Below are positions 17,231 to 28,379 of a DNA stretch of 64,000 nucleotides, piece after piece. The DNA comes from Bradyrhizobium sp. ARR65 (lineage in GTDB: Bacteria > Pseudomonadota > Alphaproteobacteria > Rhizobiales > Xanthobacteraceae). The stretch covers positions 193 to 64,192 of the forward strand of contig NZ_AWZU01000001.1 in assembly GCF_000472385.1 (NCBI RefSeq). The letters are read 5' to 3'. Both the position numbers and the translations under genes were made by a program. Within the stretch, counting starts at the first letter, position 1. Every line of letters starts with the position of its first letter. Below the pieces are notes generated by a model. It made no database searches, was not told the DNA's origin, and saw only the letters and a program-made list of their open reading frames with translations.

Positions 17231-17926
17231 TTACTCTTCTTCGTCCTGCTTCTTGCCGCCCAGCGTTTTCAGCTTCGCGAACACCGCATCGACATTGAGG
17301 TCGTCGCTCTTCTTCTCGGCGCCCTCGAACTCCGGCTCCTTGCGGGTCGTCTCGGAAGCTGGCAGCAGAGTGGCGCCGGCATAAGCCGCATCTGCCGGCT
17401 TCTCCTTGGCGGCGCGCTGCACCTCGAAATCGAGCTCGAGCTGCGAGCACAGGCCGAGCGTGACAGGGTCCATCGGAGTGAGGGTGGAGGCATTCCAATG
17501 GGTGCGGTCACGCACGCTCTGGATGGTGCTCTTGGTGGTGCCGACCAGGCGCATGATCTGCGCGTCCTTCAGCTCGGGGTGGTTGCGGACCAGCCAGAGG
17601 ATTGCGCTCGGCCGCTCATGGCGGCGCGACACGGGCGTGTAACGCGGGCCTTTGCGCTTGGCCTGGGGTGGCAGGACTACCTTGGTCTCCTGCAACCTCA
17701 GGCGGTAGTTCGGGTCCCTTTCGCCCTTTTCGATCTCCTCGCGGGTCAACTGGCCGTTGGAAATCGGGTCCATGCCCTTGATCCCCTGGGCGGCGTCGCC
17801 GTCGGCAATGGCGCGCACTTCCAGCGGGTGCATCTTGGTGAAATCGGCGACCTGGTCGAAGGTCAGCGCGGTATTATCGAGCAACCAGACAGCAGTCGCC
17901 TTGGGCATCAGGGGGGCGTTGCTCAT
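17231..17926 (-). CDS. trcR: cell-cycle transcriptional regulator TrcR (DUF1013)
   Basis: The 231-aa product matches the alphaproteobacterial DUF1013 family: Met-Pro-Lys-Ala-Thr-Ala-Val-Trp-Leu at the N-terminus, Leu-Thr-Phe-Asp-Gln-Val-Ala, and a central helix-turn-helix-like part around Ile-Met-Arg-Leu-Val-Gly-Thr-Thr-Lys. In Caulobacter TrcR associates with RNA polymerase and affects cell-cycle genes. The C-terminal 60 residues are acidic and low-complexity. ATG 17926 is preceded by AAGGAG. It is divergent from ispH across 305 bp. Confidence 0.85.
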   Translation of the reverse strand: MSNAPLMPKATAVWLLDNTALTFDQVADFTKMHPLEVRAIADGDAAQGIKGMDPISNGQLTREEIEKGERDPNYRLRLQETKVVLPPQAKRKGPRYTPVSRRHERPSAILWLVRNHPELKDAQIMRLVGTTKSTIQSVRDRTHWNASTLTPMDPVTLGLCSQLELDFEVQRAAKEKPADAAYAGATLLPASETTRKEPEFEGAEKKSDDLNVDAVFAKLKTLGGKKQDEEE

Positions 17927-18010
17927 GGCAAATCTCCTTTGTGCTTCGCCCACCTGTTGCGCAGGCGAAACCGGTGGTCATCAACGATGACGGGAATTAT
18001 CCTCTATATA

Positions 18011-18024
18011 GGGCCTATAGGCCC
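18011..18024. promoter_or_regulatory. 14-bp perfect palindrome upstream of trcR
   Basis: GGGCCTATAGGCCC is its own reverse complement. It lies in the divergent trcR-ispH region, 85 bp before the trcR start, next to a TATATA-rich stretch. It may be an operator; nothing identifies the protein. Confidence 0.35.
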
Positions 18025-18043
18025 CGTGACGCAATGGGCCAAG

Positions 18044-18075
18044 CCGCGAGGATGCTCCTCGCGGACTAGCTTTTT
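18044..18075 (+). terminator. terminator-like hairpin in trcR-ispH spacer
   Basis: A 9-bp perfect stem (18044-18052 with 18056-18064) with loop TGC is followed, after six bases, by TTTTT. No annotated plus-strand gene precedes it, which would fit the end of an unannotated short RNA. The gap between stem and T-run weakens the call. The rest of 17927-18231 contains a partial family C repeat (18086-18127) and a TTGACA at 18140 that could belong to an ispH promoter. Confidence 0.3.
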
Positions 18076-18231
18076 GATTGCGCAAGATCTTTTCGAAAAA
18101 CCGGTACCCACTTTTCCGGATCATGCGTCACAAATTGCCTTGACAGCGCCTGAAAGCAGTCCCAAGTCCTAGGCCGTGTCGACCGTCCCTGGCCCGCCGG
18201 TGAGGGGTGATTCGGTCCCGAGATCGCTCCC

Positions 18232-19194
18232 ATGCCAGCCAAACCAGACCTGAAAATCGTGCTTTGCTCGCCACGGGGCTTCTGCGCCGGGGTCGTGCGG
18301 GCGATTGATACCGTGGAACGGGCCCTGACCATCTATGGCGCCCCGGTCTATGTGCGCCACGAGATCGTTCACAACAAATACGTCGTGGACGGCCTCAAGA
18401 AGAAGGGCGCCATTTTCGTCGAGGAACTCGCTGAAATCCCCGATAATACCAATGCACCTGTGGTGTTTTCCGCCCATGGCGTGCCGAAATCGGTTCCCGC
18501 CGAGGCGCAGGAGCGCAATTTCTTTTCACTGGACGCCACCTGCCCGCTGGTCACCAAGGTGCACCGGGAGGCGGCGATCCACTTCAAGCGCGGCCGCGAG
18601 ATCCTTCTGATCGGCCATTCCCATCACCCGGAGGTGGTCGGCACGCTCGGCCAGTTGCCCGCGGGCGCGGTGACCCTGATCGAGACCGCCGAAGATGCCC
18701 AGACCTTCACCCCCAAGGACCCCGACAACCTCGCCTTTGTGACCCAGACCACGCTCTCGATCGACGACACCGCCGATATCGTCGCCATCCTCAAGGGGCG
18801 TTTCCCGAACATTTCCGGGCCGCACAAGGAAGACATCTGCTACGCCACCACCAATCGCCAGCTCGCGGTGAAGAAGGTGGCGCCTGTCGTGGATGCACTG
18901 ATCGTGGTCGGCGCGCCCAATTCGTCGAACTCGCAACGCCTGCGCGAGGTCGCCGAACGCGAGGGCTGCCCGATTGCGGTCCTGGCCCAGCGCGCCAGCG
19001 ATATCGACTGGAAGCGTTTTGACGGCATCAAGAGCCTCGGCATCACCGCGGGTGCCTCCGCACCGGAGGTTATTGTCGAGGAGATCATGGACGCCTTCGC
19101 CGAGCGCTACCAGTTGCATGTGGAGACGGTGTCGGCCGCGGAAGAGAACGAGTTCTTTCCGCTGCCGCGTTCGGTGCGGCCCGACGCGGCGTAA
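18232..19194 (+). CDS. ispH: 4-hydroxy-3-methylbut-2-enyl diphosphate reductase
   Basis: The 320-aa product catalyses the last step of the MEP isoprenoid pathway, HMBPP to IPP and DMAPP. All three iron-sulfur cysteines are visible: Cys18 in 'PRGFCAGV', Cys104 in 'DATCPLV' and Cys203 in 'ICYATTNRQ'. His-His in 'GHSHHPE' and the 'SAHGVP' motif (residues 80-85) line the substrate pocket. ATG 18232 is the only sensible start. It leads an ispH-thrB-rnhA set that is conserved in Rhizobiales; thrB begins six bases after its stop codon. Confidence 0.96.
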   Translation: MPAKPDLKIVLCSPRGFCAGVVRAIDTVERALTIYGAPVYVRHEIVHNKYVVDGLKKKGAIFVEELAEIPDNTNAPVVFSAHGVPKSVPAEAQERNFFSLDATCPLVTKVHREAAIHFKRGREILLIGHSHHPEVVGTLGQLPAGAVTLIETAEDAQTFTPKDPDNLAFVTQTTLSIDDTADIVAILKGRFPNISGPHKEDICYATTNRQLAVKKVAPVVDALIVVGAPNSSNSQRLREVAEREGCPIAVLAQRASDIDWKRFDGIKSLGITAGASAPEVIVEEIMDAFAERYQLHVETVSAAEENEFFPLPRSVRPDAA

Positions 19195-19199
19195 ACCAC

Positions 19200-20180
19200 A
19201 TGGCGGTCTATACCGACGTCGCCGCCGACGAGCTTGCCGGATTCTTGAGCCAGTACGACCTCGGCGATCTCCTGTCCTACAAGGGGATCGCCGAAGGCGT
19301 CGAGAATTCCAATTTCCTGTTGCACACCTCCAAGGGCTCCTTCATCCTGACGCTCTATGAGAAGCGCGTCGCGCGAGGTGATCTGCCGTTCTTTCTCGGC
19401 CTGATGACGCATCTCGCCGCCCACGGCATCAATTGCCCGCAGCCGGTGACGAACAGAGGCGGCGAGGCGCTGAGCGAGCTCGCAGGCAGGCCTGCGGCGA
19501 TCATCACCTTCCTGGAAGGCATCTGGCCGCGCAAGCCGAACGCAACCCATTGCGCCGGCGTCGGCCAGGCGCTCGCGAAAATGCACCTGGCGGGCCGCGA
19601 TTTTGCGATGTCGCGGGCGAATGCTCTGTCGGTTGCGGGCTGGCGGCCGCTGTTCGACGCCGCGAAGGCGCGCGCCGACGAGGTGCAGCCGGGTTTGCGC
19701 GACTTTCTCGCCACTGAACTCGATTTTCTCGAAAGCGGCGTGTGGCCGAGCAATCTGCCTGAAGGCGTCATTCACGCCGACCTGTTTCCGGACAATGCCT
19801 TCTTCCTTCGCGATCAGCTCTCCGGCATCATCGATTTCACCTTCGCCTGCAACGACATCCTCGCCTATGATGTGGCGATCTGCCTGAACGCCTGGTGCTT
19901 CGAGGCCGATCATTCCTTCAACGTCACCAAGGCACGCGCCTTCCTGTCGGCCTATGGCCGCGAGCGCAAGTTGACCGATGCCGAGCAGGACGCGTTGCCG
20001 CTGCTCGCGCGTGGGGCGGCGATCCGCTTTCTTTTGACGCGGCTGGTCGACTGGCTGAACGTGCCGCCGGGCGCGCTGGTCAAGCCCAAGGATCCGCTCG
20101 AATATGTCCGCAAGCTGCGCTTCCATCAGAGCGTGAACAGCGTGCGCGATTACGGACTCGCGGCGGGGCTGGTGGCGTGA
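19200..20180 (+). CDS. thrB: homoserine kinase (ThrB type II, APH fold)
   Basis: The 326-aa product belongs to the aminoglycoside-phosphotransferase-like homoserine kinases of alphaproteobacteria and pseudomonads, not the GHMP type. The catalytic loop His-Ala-Asp-Leu-Phe-Pro-Asp-Asn at about 196-203 and Gly-Ile-Ile-Asp-Phe at about 214-218 supply the Brenner-type Asp and metal ligands. 'GVENSNF' near residue 32 is typical of the family. It phosphorylates homoserine for threonine synthesis. It starts 6 bp after ispH and overlaps rnhA by four bases. Confidence 0.94.
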   Translation: MAVYTDVAADELAGFLSQYDLGDLLSYKGIAEGVENSNFLLHTSKGSFILTLYEKRVARGDLPFFLGLMTHLAAHGINCPQPVTNRGGEALSELAGRPAAIITFLEGIWPRKPNATHCAGVGQALAKMHLAGRDFAMSRANALSVAGWRPLFDAAKARADEVQPGLRDFLATELDFLESGVWPSNLPEGVIHADLFPDNAFFLRDQLSGIIDFTFACNDILAYDVAICLNAWCFEADHSFNVTKARAFLSAYGRERKLTDAEQDALPLLARGAAIRFLLTRLVDWLNVPPGALVKPKDPLEYVRKLRFHQSVNSVRDYGLAAGLVA

Positions 20181-20641
20181 GCGCGCTGCCCAGGGTCACC
20201 GTCTATACCGACGGCGCCTGCTCCGGCAACCCGGGCCCGGGCGGCTGGGGCGCGATCCTGCGGTTCGGCGAAGTCGAGAAGGAATTGAAAGGCGGCGAGC
20301 TCCACACCACCAACAATCGCATGGAGCTGATGGCGGCGATCTCGGCGCTGGAGGCTTTGAAAAAACCCTGCGAGGTCGAGCTTTACACCGACAGCCAATA
20401 TGTGCGCCAAGGCATCACCGGCTGGATCCATGGCTGGAAGCGCAACGGCTGGCGTACCGCAGACAAGAAGCCCGTTAAGAATGTCGAGCTATGGCAGCGG
20501 CTCGATGCCGCGCTCAAGCCGCATCAGGTGCATTGGCACTGGGTCAAGGGCCATGCCGGCCACGACGAGAACGAGCGCGCCGACCAGCTTGCCCGCGACG
20601 GCATCGCCATGGCGCGCATGCAGCAGCGGGTGAGGGAGTAG
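20177..20641 (+). CDS. rnhA: ribonuclease HI
   Basis: The 154-aa product removes RNA from RNA-DNA hybrids. The catalytic carboxylates are Asp12 (Tyr-Thr-Asp-Gly), Glu50 (Asn-Arg-Met-Glu-Leu), Asp72 (Tyr-Thr-Asp-Ser) and a late Asp in 'NERADQLA', with the conserved His in 'KGHAGH' before it. The basic handle region (Trp-Lys-Arg-Asn-Gly-Trp) is present. I chose GTG 20177, which overlaps the thrB stop as GTGA and gives the normal length; the frame open from 19895 runs inside thrB and is not coding. Confidence 0.95.
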   Translation: MSALPRVTVYTDGACSGNPGPGGWGAILRFGEVEKELKGGELHTTNNRMELMAAISALEALKKPCEVELYTDSQYVRQGITGWIHGWKRNGWRTADKKPVKNVELWQRLDAALKPHQVHWHWVKGHAGHDENERADQLARDGIAMARMQQRVRE

Positions 20642-20650
20642 GCGATCGCT

Positions 20651-20770
20651 CGTCATTCCGGGGCGCCTCCAACGGGGCCGCGCAAAGCGCGGTCCGATGA
20701 CAGGCTTCGAGGCGAGCCCCGGAAAACTCGAGATTCCGGGTTCGATGCTTTGCATCGCCCCGGAATGACG
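20651..20770. repeat. palindromic intergenic repeat (family A)
   Basis: The 120-bp element is bounded by CGTCATTCCGGGGCG and CGCCCCGGAATGACG and fills the gap between convergent rnhA and the peroxiredoxin gene. The inner part includes CGCGCAAAGCGCG. Confidence 0.85.
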
Positions 20771-20779
20771 ACAAAGAAA

Positions 20780-21265
20780 CTAGAGCTGCGCCAGCAGCGT
20801 GTCGCCGCCGGAGACCTCGACCTTGCCAGGGGCGGGCTCGAGATTGAGCTTCTTCACCACGCCGTCTTCGACCAGCATGGAATAGCGCTTGGAGCGGATG
20901 CCCAGCCCGTTGGCGGAGGCATCGAGCTCCATGCCGATGGCCTTGGTGAAATCGGCATTGCCGTCGGCGAGGAAGACGGCTTCATCGCGTTGGTCGGTGT
21001 CGCGCTTCCAGGCATTCATGACGAAGGCATCGTTGACGGAGACGATGGCGATGGTATCGACGCCCTTGTCCTTGATCGCATAAGCGTTCAGGAAAATGCT
21101 GGGCAGGTGCATCTTGTGGCAGGTGCCGGTATAGGCGCCGGGCACCGCGAACAGCGCCACCTTCTTGCCCTTGAAAATATCGTCGGTGGTTTTGACCTGG
21201 ATGCCGTCCGCCGTCATGATGCGGAATTGAGCTTGCGGCAGCTTGTCGCCAACTTGAATGGTCAT
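20780..21265 (-). CDS. peroxiredoxin, Prx5 type
   Basis: The 161-aa thiol peroxidase has the peroxidatic cysteine at residue 49 in Pro-Gly-Ala-Tyr-Thr-Gly-Thr-Cys, a slight variant of the usual PGAFTPTC, and His-Leu-Pro following. It is the only cysteine in the protein, so reduction must use glutathione/glutaredoxin or another external thiol. It reduces hydrogen and alkyl peroxides in the cytosol. ATG 21265 is spaced eight bases from AAGGAG; ATG 21271 lies too close. Confidence 0.92.
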   Translation of the reverse strand: MTIQVGDKLPQAQFRIMTADGIQVKTTDDIFKGKKVALFAVPGAYTGTCHKMHLPSIFLNAYAIKDKGVDTIAIVSVNDAFVMNAWKRDTDQRDEAVFLADGNADFTKAIGMELDASANGLGIRSKRYSMLVEDGVVKKLNLEPAPGKVEVSGGDTLLAQL

Positions 21266-21348
21266 CGTCATCTCTCCTTCTTGGGGCGGCGGAGTTTTAA
21301 TGTATTTTGGACGAGGAGGAAATCACTTCGGGCGCGTGACACAGTCAC

Positions 21349-21447
21349 CGTCATTTCCGGGCGCTCGCAGAGCGAGCGAACCCGGAATCTAGAGGTTGTG
21401 GAGCGAGATTTCCGGGTTCGGTGCTGTCGCACCGCCCCGGAATGACG
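21349..21447. repeat. palindromic intergenic repeat (family A)
   Basis: CGTCATTTCCGGGCG at the left and CGCCCCGGAATGACG at the right bound an inner inverted pair (AACCCGGAAT / ATTTCCGGGTT). It occupies the space between the peroxiredoxin and fadD-like genes. Confidence 0.8.
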
Positions 21448-21463
21448 GGGTGAATGGCGGCAC

Positions 21464-23152
21464 TCACGCCGCCGCCGCCGCGCTCTTCTCCTCGCGCAAC
21501 TGGCGGCGCAGGATCTTGCCGACATTTGTCTTGGGCAGATTGGTCCTGAACTCGATGTGCTTGGGCACCTTGTAGTTGGTCAGTTGCGAGTGACAGAATT
21601 TGGTGATCTCCTCCGCAGTAACGTTCGGGTCCTTCTTCACCACGAAAGCCTTCACCGCCTCGCCCGATTTCTCGTCGGGCACGCCGATCACGGCGCATTC
21701 CAGAACGCCCGGGTGGCTTGCGATCACTTCCTCGATCTCGTTCGGATAGACGTTGAAGCCCGAGACCAGGATCATGTCCTTCTTGCGGTCGACGATCTTG
21801 ATGAAGCCGTCGGGTCCCATCACGCCGATATCGCCGGTGCGGAAATAGCCGTCCGCGGTCATCACCTTGGCGGTCTCGTCCGGCCGGTTCCAGTAGCCCG
21901 ACATCACCTGCGGTCCCCTAGCGCAGATTTCGCCGGGCTGCCCAAGTGGCACCTCGTTGCCATCATCGTCGCGGATCGAGATAGAGGTCGATGGCACGGG
22001 AATGCCGATCGAGCCGTTGAACTCGGTCGCCGTCGCCGGATTACAGGTGAGCGTCGGCGAAGTCTCCGACAGGCCGTAGCCTTCGGCGATTGGACAGCCG
22101 GTGATCTTCTTCCACTGCTCGGCCACCGGGCGCTGCACCGCCATGCCGCCGCCGTTCGAGATCTTCAGCTTGGAGAAATCGACCTTGGCGAAATCGGGAT
22201 GGTGCATCAGCCCGTTATAGAGCGTGTTCACCGCCGGGAAGCTGTTGACCTGGTACTTCATCAATTCCTTGATGAAGCCGCCAATATCGCGCGGATTGGG
22301 GATGAGCAGATTGGCGCCGCCGGCGCGCAGTGCCAACAGATAGCAGGCCGTCAGCGCGAAGATATGGTAGAGCGGCAGCGCGCAGACGACGAGGAGCTGG
22401 TCGATCTGCGGCGGCCGACTAAGCGCCGGCTGCAGCCAGGCATCGTTCTGCAGCACATTGGCGACGATGTTGCGATGGAGCAGCGTCGCTCCCTTGGAAA
22501 CGCCGGTCGTGCCGCCGGTATATTGCAGGAAGGCGACGTCGTCGGGGCCGATCTTGGCTTTGGAGAAGGGCAGGTTGCGCCCCGCGGCGAGCGCATCGTT
22601 GAAAGGGACGGCGCGTGGAATCGAAAACGCCGGCACCATTTTCTTCACCCGCCGCACCACCAGGTTAACGATCACGCCCTTGAAGCCGAGCAGGTCGCCC
22701 ATGCTGGCAACAATCACGTGCTTGACCTGGGTCTGCGGCAGCACCTGTTGCACTACATGCGCGAAATTCTCCAGCACGATGATGGCTTCAGCGCCGGAAT
22801 CCTTGAGCTGGTGGTCGAGCTCGCGCGGGGTGTAGAGCGGATTGACGTTGACGACGGCGAAGCCGGCGCGCAGCACGGCCGCGATCGCAACTGGATATTG
22901 CAGCACGTTGGGCATCATCAGCGCGACACGGGCGCCCTTGGCCAGGCCCTTGCTTTGCAAATAGGCGGCGAGCGAGGCCGACATCTCGTCGAGATCGCGG
23001 TAGCTAATCGACTTGTCCATGCAGATGAAGGCCCTGCGGTCCGCGAACTTCGCAAAGCTCTCTTCCAGGAGATCGACCAGTGAGGCGTACTGGCTGGGGT
23101 CGATATCGGCGGGCACGCCGGGTGGGTATTGCTTGAGCCAGATCCGCTCCAT
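21464..23152 (-). CDS. fadD: long-chain fatty acid-CoA ligase
   Basis: The 562-aa AMP-forming ligase opens 'MERIWLKQYPPGVPADID', characteristic of FadD. The P-loop 'YTGGTTGVSKGA' (about 215), 'GYGLSETSP' adenylate motif (about 355), the Thr-Gly-Asp-Ile-Gly strand, 'DRKKDMI' and the catalytic lysine in 'NVGKILRR' near the C-terminus are all present. It activates fatty acids for beta-oxidation or lipid synthesis at the inner membrane face. The C-terminus ends in a run of alanines. ATG 23152 is preceded by AGGGAAGG. Confidence 0.92.
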   Translation of the reverse strand: MERIWLKQYPPGVPADIDPSQYASLVDLLEESFAKFADRRAFICMDKSISYRDLDEMSASLAAYLQSKGLAKGARVALMMPNVLQYPVAIAAVLRAGFAVVNVNPLYTPRELDHQLKDSGAEAIIVLENFAHVVQQVLPQTQVKHVIVASMGDLLGFKGVIVNLVVRRVKKMVPAFSIPRAVPFNDALAAGRNLPFSKAKIGPDDVAFLQYTGGTTGVSKGATLLHRNIVANVLQNDAWLQPALSRPPQIDQLLVVCALPLYHIFALTACYLLALRAGGANLLIPNPRDIGGFIKELMKYQVNSFPAVNTLYNGLMHHPDFAKVDFSKLKISNGGGMAVQRPVAEQWKKITGCPIAEGYGLSETSPTLTCNPATATEFNGSIGIPVPSTSISIRDDDGNEVPLGQPGEICARGPQVMSGYWNRPDETAKVMTADGYFRTGDIGVMGPDGFIKIVDRKKDMILVSGFNVYPNEIEEVIASHPGVLECAVIGVPDEKSGEAVKAFVVKKDPNVTAEEITKFCHSQLTNYKVPKHIEFRTNLPKTNVGKILRRQLREEKSAAAAA

Positions 23153-23341
23153 GGCCTTCCCTTCTGATTGATCGGCTCACTCCGGCATCTTCGATGCGGA
23201 GGGCCTGTTTTGGCGCAGTATTGGGCCATGGCGGAGCCCATGGCAAGCCGCCGGGGAACTTACGCGGATTTTCGCTTGATGCCTTGATTTAAGCCATTGC
23301 GCGGCCGGCGCATGCATTGGCACGGCCGCGCCCGAGAGCGC

Positions 23342-24874
23342 TCAGCTCGCCGGCTTGCCGTCGGATGAGGAGCCCTTCGGCGCGGGCTTCGACTCGCCCG
23401 TTGCCGCCTTGGGCTTGGCCGCCACCGATTTCGGCTTGGCCGGTTTGGCGGCCGTGCTGCCGCCGCTCGCCGCGGGCTTGTCAGATGCGGGCTTGGCCGA
23501 CGCATCGGGCTTGGCGTTGGCGTGCTTGATGGCGGCGGGTTTTGCGGCCGCCTTCGGTTCGGTTTTCGCGTCCTTGCCTGTGGCCTTGGAGTCCTTGCCG
23601 TTGGCCTTGGCGTCGGCCTTTGGTTCGACGGCGGCATCCGGCTTGGTTGCCGCGACCCGCGACTTCTTGTTCTTGGCGCCGTTACTCTTGGCAGCATGCC
23701 TGGGATTCTGATTCTGACTGTCGGCGTCGGCCGACACAGCGGCGATCAGGTCCGCGCCGCTCCGGGTCGGCCCGGTGTAGACCACAACCGGCTCTGCCGC
23801 GTCGGCCGGTGCGGCTATCAAAGCGGCCACGTTGGCGACCTGCGGCTGCAGCCCCGAAGTATAGAACATCAGGTTGGAGTCGCCGCTGCCGGGCGTTCCG
23901 CTGTTGCTTGCGACCGTGTCGTCCTCGTCGCTGGCCGGCTTGTGGCGCTTGCCGCCGCACATCTCGTCGCGCAGGTTGGGCGGCGAGGTGTCCACCGGCA
24001 CGAGGTCCTCCACCTTGCCGAGCGAGGGGCGCAGCCAGGCGAGCGAGTTGGACGCAAAGCCGCGCTCCAGCATCTGCGCGGCGCGCACCGCGCGCATCTG
24101 GCCCGAGGAGGCGCCCAGCACCACCGCGATCAGCCGCTTGCCATTGCGCGTCGCGGAGGCCACGAGATTATAGCCGGAGGCACAGATGAACCCAGTCTTG
24201 AAGCCATCGGCGCCGGGATAGCGGCCGATCAGCTTGTTGAAGTTTTGCGTGACCCTGTGGCCGAAGCGGATGGCCGGAATGTGCACGAAGTACTCGTATT
24301 CCGGCAGGTCGTGCAGGAACGCGCGCGCCAGGATTCCGAGGTCGCGCGCCGAGGTGATCTGGCCATCGGCGGGCAAGCCGTTCGGGTTGACGTAGCTCGT
24401 CTGCGTCATGCCGAGTTTTCGCGCGGTCTCGTTCATCATTGCGCAGAAATCGTCGATCGAGCCGCCCACGCCTTCGGCGAGGACGACGGCCATGTCGTTC
24501 GCCGACTTCACCAGCATCATCTTCAGCGCGTTATCGACGGTGACCTGGGTGCCCGGCCTGAAGCCCATTTTCGACGGCGATTGCGAGGCTGCTGTCGGCG
24601 ACACCGTGAGCAGCGTATCGAGCGTGATCTTGCCGTCCTTGACCGCCTTCAGCGTGACATAGGCGGTCATGATCTTGGTGACGGAGGCCGGATACCACGG
24701 CATCGTCGCGTTCTCGGCCTCCAGCACCTTTCCGGTATCGGCCTCGATCAGCAGATGCGCTTCGGCGTAGGCGAGCCGCGGCGCGACCAGCGCGAGCACG
24801 GCCGCGAGAAGGATGCCGCTCAGCGATGCCTTGCGAAACCAAATACGAAAGAGCGAGGTGCGAAGAAGAGGCAC
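23342..24874 (-). CDS. D-alanyl-D-alanine carboxypeptidase with long basic tail
   Basis: The about 510-aa low-molecular-weight penicillin-binding protein has a signal peptide ending Ala-Tyr-Ala at 35-37 and the active-site triad Ser64-x-x-Lys67, Ser124-Ala-Asn126 and Lys226-Thr-Gly228. It trims terminal D-Ala from peptidoglycan stem peptides in the periplasm. After the peptidase (to about 290) comes a region with no PBP5-type beta domain or amphipathic anchor, ending in a tail of about 140 residues almost all Ala, Lys, Pro, Ser and Asp, similar to histone H1. I chose GTG 24874; a TTG at 24988 is in frame but makes an implausible leader. Confidence 0.88.
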   Translation of the reverse strand: MPLLRTSLFRIWFRKASLSGILLAAVLALVAPRLAYAEAHLLIEADTGKVLEAENATMPWYPASVTKIMTAYVTLKAVKDGKITLDTLLTVSPTAASQSPSKMGFRPGTQVTVDNALKMMLVKSANDMAVVLAEGVGGSIDDFCAMMNETARKLGMTQTSYVNPNGLPADGQITSARDLGILARAFLHDLPEYEYFVHIPAIRFGHRVTQNFNKLIGRYPGADGFKTGFICASGYNLVASATRNGKRLIAVVLGASSGQMRAVRAAQMLERGFASNSLAWLRPSLGKVEDLVPVDTSPPNLRDEMCGGKRHKPASDEDDTVASNSGTPGSGDSNLMFYTSGLQPQVANVAALIAAPADAAEPVVVYTGPTRSGADLIAAVSADADSQNQNPRHAAKSNGAKNKKSRVAATKPDAAVEPKADAKANGKDSKATGKDAKTEPKAAAKPAAIKHANAKPDASAKPASDKPAASGGSTAAKPAKPKSVAAKPKAATGESKPAPKGSSSDGKPAS

Positions 24875-25069
24875 TATCCGATTCCGGTGCTTTGAGACCC
24901 GCTCTTGAATCCTTGAGGAGAAGAGGAGGTCCCGGATGTGACGTTCGGGTTTCAAGCGTGTCCGGCGCCGGCGGGCACAGTGATGCAAACCTATACCGGC
25001 TCGGCCGTCCAGAACAGAGGCTAGCGCGACTAATTCGACGCCGAAGCGGGCCGAATTTCGGCCAATGAC

Positions 25070-26857
<1,788 letters not shown>

Positions 26858-26933
26858 GCCGTCAAGATTCGAAAGCCTGCCCGGAAAAGGGCCGTGCTCG
26901 CATTCTAATCGAGGATTGCATGGTAGCGGTAGC

Positions 26934-27992
26934 TCAATTGATCAGCCGGACGCGGACCGGTGGCAGGAAGCTGTCGTCGAAGATGTCCGCTGCCGATGGC
27001 CGTTTGTGAAACTTGAAGTCCTCGCCAATTTGGTCGATTGCCCGCTCGAAGCGCGCCGGGTCGATGCCGCCGATGCCGTTGCGTTTGGCCTCGGTGGTGA
27101 GGATATTGTCGGCGATCACGGTGCGCAGCCGCTCAAGTTCGAGGTCGCGCTGGCCGCCATCCATGCGGGCGACGACCTCGTCCGCGGCGCGCTCCGGCTC
27201 CTTGATAGCGAGGTGGATGCCGCCGATCACCGCGCGCACAAAGGCTTTGACCGTATCGGGCCTGGTCGCTGCAAAGGCCGGGTTGACGATGATGGCGAAG
27301 CCATAGGCCTCGCAGCCATAGTCTGCATAACGCAGCACGGCGAGGTCGCTTGCGGGAACGCCGCGGTCGCGCAGGTTGACGGCGGAGAGATATGAGAAGC
27401 CGGCCACCGCATCGACTTGTCCCGCGGAGAGGATCGGCTCGCGCACCGCCGCGCTCATCCGGTACACTTTCACGTTGGCCGGCTTGATGCCGTTCTGGCG
27501 CGCGAGCGCCGGCCACAGATGGAACGACAAGTCGCTTTCAGCCGTTCCGAGCGTCTTGCCCTCGACGTCGGCGAGCGTGCGAATGCCTCGGCTTTTGCGC
27601 GCGACGATCGCGTAGGGGGCCTGGTTGAACAGCACGAACACCGCCTTGATCGGCGGCGCGTCGGCCTTGCCGTGGAAGCGAACCAGTTCGTTGATGTCGA
27701 CCAAGGCGAACTCACTGCTCCCTGAAGCCACACGCGCGATCGCGTCCGGCGAGCCGCTTGCAAAATTGAAGCTGACGTCAAAGCCTTCCTTGCCGAACAG
27801 ACCGCCGCTCGAGGCTGCGACGAAAGGTGCCATGCTGGCATCGAGCGGACGGTCGAAGCTGAGCTGAACGGAGGTCTGCGGCTTTTTGTCCTCGGCGGCT
27901 TGCGCCGTGATCAGGCCTGTGAAGGCGAGGGTCAACAGACCCATGAGCAGGCCTAGAAAGCGGTGAAATGCGTCTGTTCGGCTCGTGCCCAT
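26934..27992 (-). CDS. ABC transporter substrate-binding protein, NMT1/SsuA-like
   Basis: The 352-aa periplasmic binding protein has a signal peptide ending near Ala-Gln-Ala-Ala and the bilobal pattern of the nitrate/sulfonate/taurine/thiamine-precursor class: '[17 protein letters not shown]', '[12 protein letters not shown]' and '[13 protein letters not shown]'. ATG 27992 was chosen because the signal peptide starts just after it. No permease or ATPase gene is adjacent, so it is an orphan; the ligand cannot be predicted. A perfect inverted repeat lies upstream at 28183-28198. Confidence 0.82.
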   Translation of the reverse strand: MGTSRTDAFHRFLGLLMGLLTLAFTGLITAQAAEDKKPQTSVQLSFDRPLDASMAPFVAASSGGLFGKEGFDVSFNFASGSPDAIARVASGSSEFALVDINELVRFHGKADAPPIKAVFVLFNQAPYAIVARKSRGIRTLADVEGKTLGTAESDLSFHLWPALARQNGIKPANVKVYRMSAAVREPILSAGQVDAVAGFSYLSAVNLRDRGVPASDLAVLRYADYGCEAYGFAIIVNPAFAATRPDTVKAFVRAVIGGIHLAIKEPERAADEVVARMDGGQRDLELERLRTVIADNILTTEAKRNGIGGIDPARFERAIDQIGEDFKFHKRPSAADIFDDSFLPPVRVRLIN

Positions 27993-28182
27993 GTTGTTTA
28001 CACCGGAGAGGCCGACGGCGGTGTCGAGAAGAACACGCGGACAGCATTCTGCCGCCCCAAATGTGAACGCTTCATGAGCAGGCGATGTCACGTTTTCGCA
28101 ATTGGCCGCTTGGCGGCGGCGCGGCCGCGCTGGAACCCGTCACGATCGCGATGGTCTTGTCGTGGTCCCGTCGAATACGGTG

Positions 28183-28198
28183 ACCGTACTTGTACGGT
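28183..28198. promoter_or_regulatory. perfect inverted repeat, candidate operator
   Basis: ACCGTAC-TT-GTACGGT is a 7+7 perfect inverted repeat in the 387-bp region between the divergent ABC binding protein and the HisE-like gene. The form suits a dimeric repressor of the TetR/MarR/GntR class. No regulator gene is close by. Confidence 0.4.
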
Positions 28199-28379
28199 TT
28201 TGCGCGCGTCAAATCAGGCGTAAAAGCAAGCAGTGAATATCCGCTGGTAAACGGCTTCCTCCCCTTCGTGATCCGCCGGTTGCAGTTCATGCGGCTGGCG
28301 GATTTTTCTGTCTTTTGGTGCTTCTTGATGCTCCGCGTTAACACGCCGGCCATCGCTTTCGACTATTGTCAGTGTTGCC

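Noticed and set aside
15182..21447. Recurring palindromes considered as a CRISPR array
   Set aside because: Copies are spread over kilobases, separated by genes, unequal in length and without regular spacers; no cas gene is present.
21557..23083. A 508-codon plus-strand open frame
   Set aside because: It lies wholly antisense to the fatty acid-CoA ligase and has the His/Arg/Asp-rich composition of shadow frames.
23522..24895. A 457-codon plus-strand open frame
   Set aside because: Antisense to the D,D-carboxypeptidase, which has all catalytic motifs; the plus-strand product has none.
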